A stretch of 14,693 nt of DNA from Burkholderiaceae bacterium (GTDB taxonomy: Bacteria > Pseudomonadota > Gammaproteobacteria > Burkholderiales > Burkholderiaceae_D): NCBI GenBank assembly GCA_019752915.1, contig JAIELO010000060.1, positions 1 through 14,693 of the forward strand, written 5' to 3'. The notes beneath the pieces were generated by a model. It ran no database searches. It was not told the origin of the DNA and worked only from the letters and a program-made list of their open reading frames with translations. Below, one piece after another: positions 14,036-14,693 of this stretch. Positions within the stretch are counted from its first letter, which is position 1. Each line of letters opens with the position of its first letter. A program made the translations under genes and the position numbers.

Positions 14036-14693
14036 ATGGCTGTTGCGATCAAATCTGCTTTATCGGTAATGACTGCTGCTTCATTGTTGACTTTGGCTGC
14101 GGCCGGCAGCGTTCACGCCGGCGTGCTGGACCTGAACCTGCATGGTGCGAACGTGTTTGCGCTGACCGATTTCAAGGCACCGAGCTCGGACGTGGAAGGC
14201 TCGATTCTGGCCGGGCGTGACGTCCAGTTGAGCCACTATTCGGTGAATGACAAGAATTTCGACGCCTACGGCAGCTATTCGTTAATTGCCGGGCGTAATC
14301 TGAGCTTTACTAGCGGCTCGATCAAGAACGGCAACACCTATGTGGGCGGCACCAGCAACGTGACCCAGTCGGTGGATGTCTATTCGAAAATCCAGACCGG
14401 TGCGGCAAATGCGCCGGCCAATCTGGGCGCACTGGCGTCCCAGCTGAAAAATACCTCGACGACACTGGCGAAACTGGACACCACCGGCAGCGCCAGCGTG
14501 CAGTGGGGCGGATTGAATATCAAAGGTAGTAAGAGCGCGGTGGAAGTCATCGATATCGATGCCAAGACACTGGCCGGCGTGACCTATTTCAATTTCAGCA
14601 ATCTGAAAGCCGGTTCGACACTGATCATGAATATCAGCGGCGCCTCGGGTGCCTTCAATGGCGGCTATCAGGGATTCGAGAAATACAACGTGC
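14036..14693 (+). CDS. Secreted choice-of-anchor A family protein, 3' end cut by window
   Basis: An exported protein with a choice-of-anchor A domain, a family found in secreted or surface proteins whose C-terminal anchor varies (PEP-CTERM, LPXTG and others). The 219 visible residues start with a signal peptide: Lys6, hydrophobic core about 8-24, cleavage likely after VHA at residue 28. ANVFALTDFKAPSSDVEG (38-55) followed by SILAGRDVQLSHYSVN (56-71) is the family's characteristic opening. GGTSNVTQSVDVYSKIQ and VTYFNFSNLKAGSTLIMNISG are also typical. The ATG has GAGGG 8 nt upstream. The anchor lies outside the window, so PEP-CTERM attachment is only a guess. Its role may be in the cell surface or biofilm matrix; this cannot be shown here. 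Confidence 0.85.
   Translation, partial: MAVAIKSALSVMTAASLLTLAAAGSVHAGVLDLNLHGANVFALTDFKAPSSDVEGSILAGRDVQLSHYSVNDKNFDAYGSYSLIAGRNLSFTSGSIKNGNTYVGGTSNVTQSVDVYSKIQTGAANAPANLGALASQLKNTSTTLAKLDTTGSASVQWGGLNIKGSKSAVEVIDIDAKTLAGVTYFNFSNLKAGSTLIMNISGASGAFNGGYQGFEKYNV

Overview
The window is GC-rich bacterial chromosomal DNA. Gene content and style suggest a betaproteobacterium: a LytS/LytR-type two-component pair, a secreted choice-of-anchor A protein of the kind common in PEP-CTERM species, and compact nucleoside-salvage operons. This assignment is inference; no rRNA or other phylogenetic marker is present. I see no mobile element, tRNA, CRISPR or phage gene, and no gene-free stretch reaches 300 bases.

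Left part (1-9358, plus the deaminase to 10633): a nucleoside-catabolism locus in two divergent transcription units. On the minus strand psuK (pseudouridine kinase with an N-terminal helix-turn-helix) precedes psuG (pseudouridine-5'-phosphate glycosidase, cut by the window edge). On the plus strand the order is punA - deoB - deoC - ALDH16-like aldehyde dehydrogenase - deoA - cdd - two-domain deaminase. PunA and DeoA release bases and (deoxy)ribose-1-phosphate. DeoB converts this to the 5-phosphate, and DeoC cleaves deoxyribose-5-phosphate to glyceraldehyde-3-phosphate and acetaldehyde. The adjacent dehydrogenase probably oxidises the acetaldehyde. Cdd and the last gene deaminate bases or nucleosides. 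PsuK/PsuG feed uracil and ribose-5-phosphate from pseudouridine into the same pool. Stem-loops lie between punA and deoB and between the dehydrogenase gene and deoA. The divergent 264-bp spacer holds a strong sigma70-like promoter for psuKG overlapped by two 20-bp-spaced operator-like repeats. It also holds separate inverted repeats on the punA side.

Right part (10591-14693): all genes but the last are on the minus strand. A GNAT acetyltransferase is followed by a three-gene unit (small membrane protein, LytS/AlgZ-like histidine kinase, LytTR response regulator; 1-bp and 4-bp overlaps) and then a VOC/glyoxalase-fold protein. The 3' end of that gene overlaps the deaminase gene by 43 bp. The last gene, on the plus strand and cut by the window end, encodes a secreted choice-of-anchor A protein.

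Most unusual points: a kinase-HTH fusion next to a repressor-style promoter; a deaminase whose second half looks like an inactivated copy of the first; a DeoC resembling the animal DERA type; and a dehydrogenase with an added pseudo-ALDH domain.
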